Assembly: GCA_021779535.1 (NCBI GenBank)
Contig: JAJYAM010000004.1
Location: 21,763-85,762, forward strand
Direction: 5' to 3'
Origin: Pseudomonadota bacterium
GTDB lineage: Bacteria > Pseudomonadota > Gammaproteobacteria > Steroidobacterales > Steroidobacteraceae
DNA: 64,000 nucleotides
Each line of letters opens with the position of its first letter. Positions within the stretch are counted from its first letter, which is position 1. Shown here one piece after another: positions 62,598-64,000 of the stretch. The notes below the pieces were generated by a model. The model was given only the letters and a program-made list of their open reading frames with translations. It did not search any database and was not told the origin of the DNA. The translations under genes and the position numbers were made by a program.

Positions 62598-64000
62598 GTG
62601 GACGGCACAGTCGGCATTCTCGTTCGGGGCATCTATCGAGGACTCATCATGGCGACGTTCCTCGCGGTCGCCGCCTGCGGAGGCGGCCACGGCGGCGGGG
62701 GCGGAACCGGATCGAGCACCTACACGATCTCGGGCACCATCAGCGGCACCCCCGGAGTCAGCGTCGCACTGAGCGGCGCTGCCAGCACGACCACGACCAC
62801 CGATGCGTCCGGCAATTACCAGTTCACCGGACTTGCGAACGGGGCCTACACGATCACGCCGACGCTCGCCGGCGAGACGTTCAGCCCGACGAGCCTCTCG
62901 GTGACGGTCAGCGGCGCCAACCTCAGCGCCGAGAATTTCACCGCCGCGGCCGTGACCTACACCCTCACCGGCTTGGTGCAGACCTCGAACGGCGGCGCAG
63001 TCAGCGGCGTCACGCTGCAGTTGAGCGGTGCGGCCAGCGCGACTCAGACCTCGAACGCATCGGGCCAGTACTCGTTCGCGAACCTCGCCGCCGGCACCTA
63101 TACGGTGACCCCGACGCTTGCCGGATACACCTTCGCGCCGGCGAATGCTCAGGTGACGATCTCGAACGCAAATGCGAGTGCGACGACCTTCATCGCGACC
63201 GCGACGCCCCCCGCGACCTATTCGATCTCCGGGACCGTGAGCGGCGCGGTCGCGAGCGGCGTCACGGTCACGCTGTCCGGTGCGGGCACCGGCACGACCA
63301 CGACCGCCGCCAACGGCACCTACACGTTCAGCAGTCTCGCCGCGGGCAACTACACCGTGACGCCTTCGCTCGGCGGCTACACCTTCTCGCCCACCGGCAC
63401 CGCGGTCACGATCAACAGTTCCAACGTGACCGGCACGAACTTCACCTCGACCGCGGTCGTCGCGACGACCTATTCGATCTCCGGCACCGTGAGCGGCGCG
63501 GTTGCGGGCGGCGTGAAGATCACCTTGTCCGGTGCGGGCACCGGCACGACCACGACCGCCGCCAACGGCAGCTACACGTTCGGCAGTCTCGCCCCGGGCA
63601 GCTACACCGTGACGCCGACGCTCAGCGGCTACACCTTCTCGCCGACCAGCACCGCGGTCACGATCAGCAGTTCCAACGTGACCGGCACGAACTTCACCTC
63701 GAGCGCGGTCGTCGCACCGACCCATTCGATCGGGGGCACCGTGAGCGGCGCGGTCGCGAGCGGCGTCACGATCACGCTGTCCGGCGCGGGCACCGGCACG
63801 ACCACCACCGCCGCGAACGGCACCTACTCGTTCAGCGGGCTCGCGGCGGGCAACTACACCCTGACGCCCTCGCTCAACGGCTACACGTTCTCGCCGACGA
63901 GCCTGACCGTCGCGCTCGGCACCGCGAACGTGACGGGCGAGAATTTCACCTCGAGCGCGGTGGTCGTACCGACCTACTCGATCGCCGGCACCGTGAGCGG
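62598..64000 (+). CDS. Lipoprotein with tandem carboxypeptidase-regulatory-like beta repeats (3' end outside window)
   Basis: At least 467 residues, still open at the window edge. A signal peptide with two Arg (MDGTVGILVRGIYRGLIMATFLAVAAC) ends in a lipobox Cys, then a Gly-rich linker. GTG 62598 is chosen over ATG 62649, which would give a signal of only nine residues before the Cys and no basic residues. The rest is repeats of a beta-sandwich unit: SISGTVSGAVASGVTVTLSG, then TTTTAANGTYTFSSLAAGNYTVTP, GYTFSP and SSNVTGTNFTS. Likely an outer-membrane or surface protein. Repeats are described separately. Confidence 0.78.
   Translation, partial: MDGTVGILVRGIYRGLIMATFLAVAACGGGHGGGGGTGSSTYTISGTISGTPGVSVALSGAASTTTTTDASGNYQFTGLANGAYTITPTLAGETFSPTSLSVTVSGANLSAENFTAAAVTYTLTGLVQTSNGGAVSGVTLQLSGAASATQTSNASGQYSFANLAAGTYTVTPTLAGYTFAPANAQVTISNANASATTFIATATPPATYSISGTVSGAVASGVTVTLSGAGTGTTTTAANGTYTFSSLAAGNYTVTPSLGGYTFSPTGTAVTINSSNVTGTNFTSTAVVATTYSISGTVSGAVAGGVKITLSGAGTGTTTTAANGSYTFGSLAPGSYTVTPTLSGYTFSPTSTAVTISSSNVTGTNFTSSAVVAPTHSIGGTVSGAVASGVTITLSGAGTGTTTTAANGTYSFSGLAAGNYTLTPSLNGYTFSPTSLTVALGTANVTGENFTSSAVVVPTYSIAGTVS
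62718..63974 (+). repeat. Tandem coding repeats, five complete units, then part of a sixth
   Basis: Unit starts (codon for Thr before Tyr/His-Ser) are at 62718, 62955, 63216, 63468, 63720 and 63972. The first two units are 237 and 261 bases long and diverged. From 63216 on, the spacing is exactly 252 bases (84 codons), and the DNA itself is nearly identical over long runs (shared starts like GTGAGCGGCGCGGT). This suggests recent duplication or ongoing unequal recombination. Confidence 0.9.

Noticed and set aside
62580-63725. Minus-strand open frame through the tandem repeats
   Set aside because: Gly/Arg/Glu-rich and repetitive only because the plus-strand repeat is; no motif or start signal.

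Overview
This is a very GC-rich, densely packed chromosomal window. It reads as a proteobacterium, most likely gammaproteobacterial. The evidence is the smg-topA junction, a HemB of the magnesium type, RlmJ, oligopeptidase A, the YheS-type ABC-F protein, MlaD/E/F-like lipid transport genes, GspA/GspB and a type IV pilus minor-pilin operon. It is a respiring, oxygen-using organism (oxygen-dependent HemF, glutathione reductase). It probably oxidises reduced sulfur (fused DoxDA thiosulfate:quinone oxidoreductase, periplasmic DsrE-like protein). I see no insertion sequence, prophage, CRISPR array, rRNA or tRNA gene. Genus cannot be decided by eye.

Layout. 1-6.7 kb: end of smg, topA, hemF, rlmJ, a DUF4404 gene, hemB and aroE in one direction. 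6.8-8.6 kb: gor and a gamma-carbonic-anhydrase-like gene, leftward. 8.7-12.7 kb: prlC, xthA and an HD phosphohydrolase. 12.7-14.0 kb: M15 peptidase and FrnE-like oxidoreductase, leftward. 14.1-18.5 kb: a GGDEF-EAL enzyme and YheS. 18.5-22.2 kb: an Mla/Pqi-like operon and a tandem-CDGSH protein, leftward. 22.3-25.9 kb: a Kef antiporter, then a c-di-GMP-I riboswitch ahead of an FAD oxidase gene. 25.9-28.6 kb: dps and a GntR-ABC operon, leftward. 28.8-37.5 kb: sigma factor, malate dehydrogenase, dinB, gspAB, two uncharacterised secreted proteins, a DUF502 protein and N-formylglutamate amidohydrolase.

37.5-40.9 kb: a redoxin, a degenerate GGDEF-EAL protein and an unknown protein, leftward. 41.0-47.1 kb: dacB, an antisense methyltransferase, a Nudix hydrolase and a translationally coupled mtnA-ald2-mtnK operon. 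47.1-49.3 kb: four small or medium leftward genes. 49.6-51.4 kb: Tat-exported DsrE-like protein plus an orphan periplasmic binding protein. 51.5-57.7 kb: pilE-fimT-pilV-pilW-pilX-pilY1, leftward. 58.4-60.1 kb: doxDA and a small porin-like protein. 60.2-62.5 kb: amtB with an evident sigma-54 promoter and two NtrC boxes, divergent from a GST gene. 62.6 kb to the end: a lipoprotein with near-identical 252-nt tandem repeats, cut off by the window edge.

The clearest regulatory signals are the riboswitch (with its own promoter and a closing P1 helix), the NtrC/sigma-54 control region of amtB, and dyads in front of the GntR gene, dacB and pilE. The riboswitch, one apparently intact GGDEF-EAL enzyme, one degenerate GGDEF-EAL receptor and the pilus genes together point to active c-di-GMP signalling. 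The mtnA-ald2-mtnK operon suggests the DHAP shunt for methylthioadenosine salvage rather than the full methionine salvage pathway.
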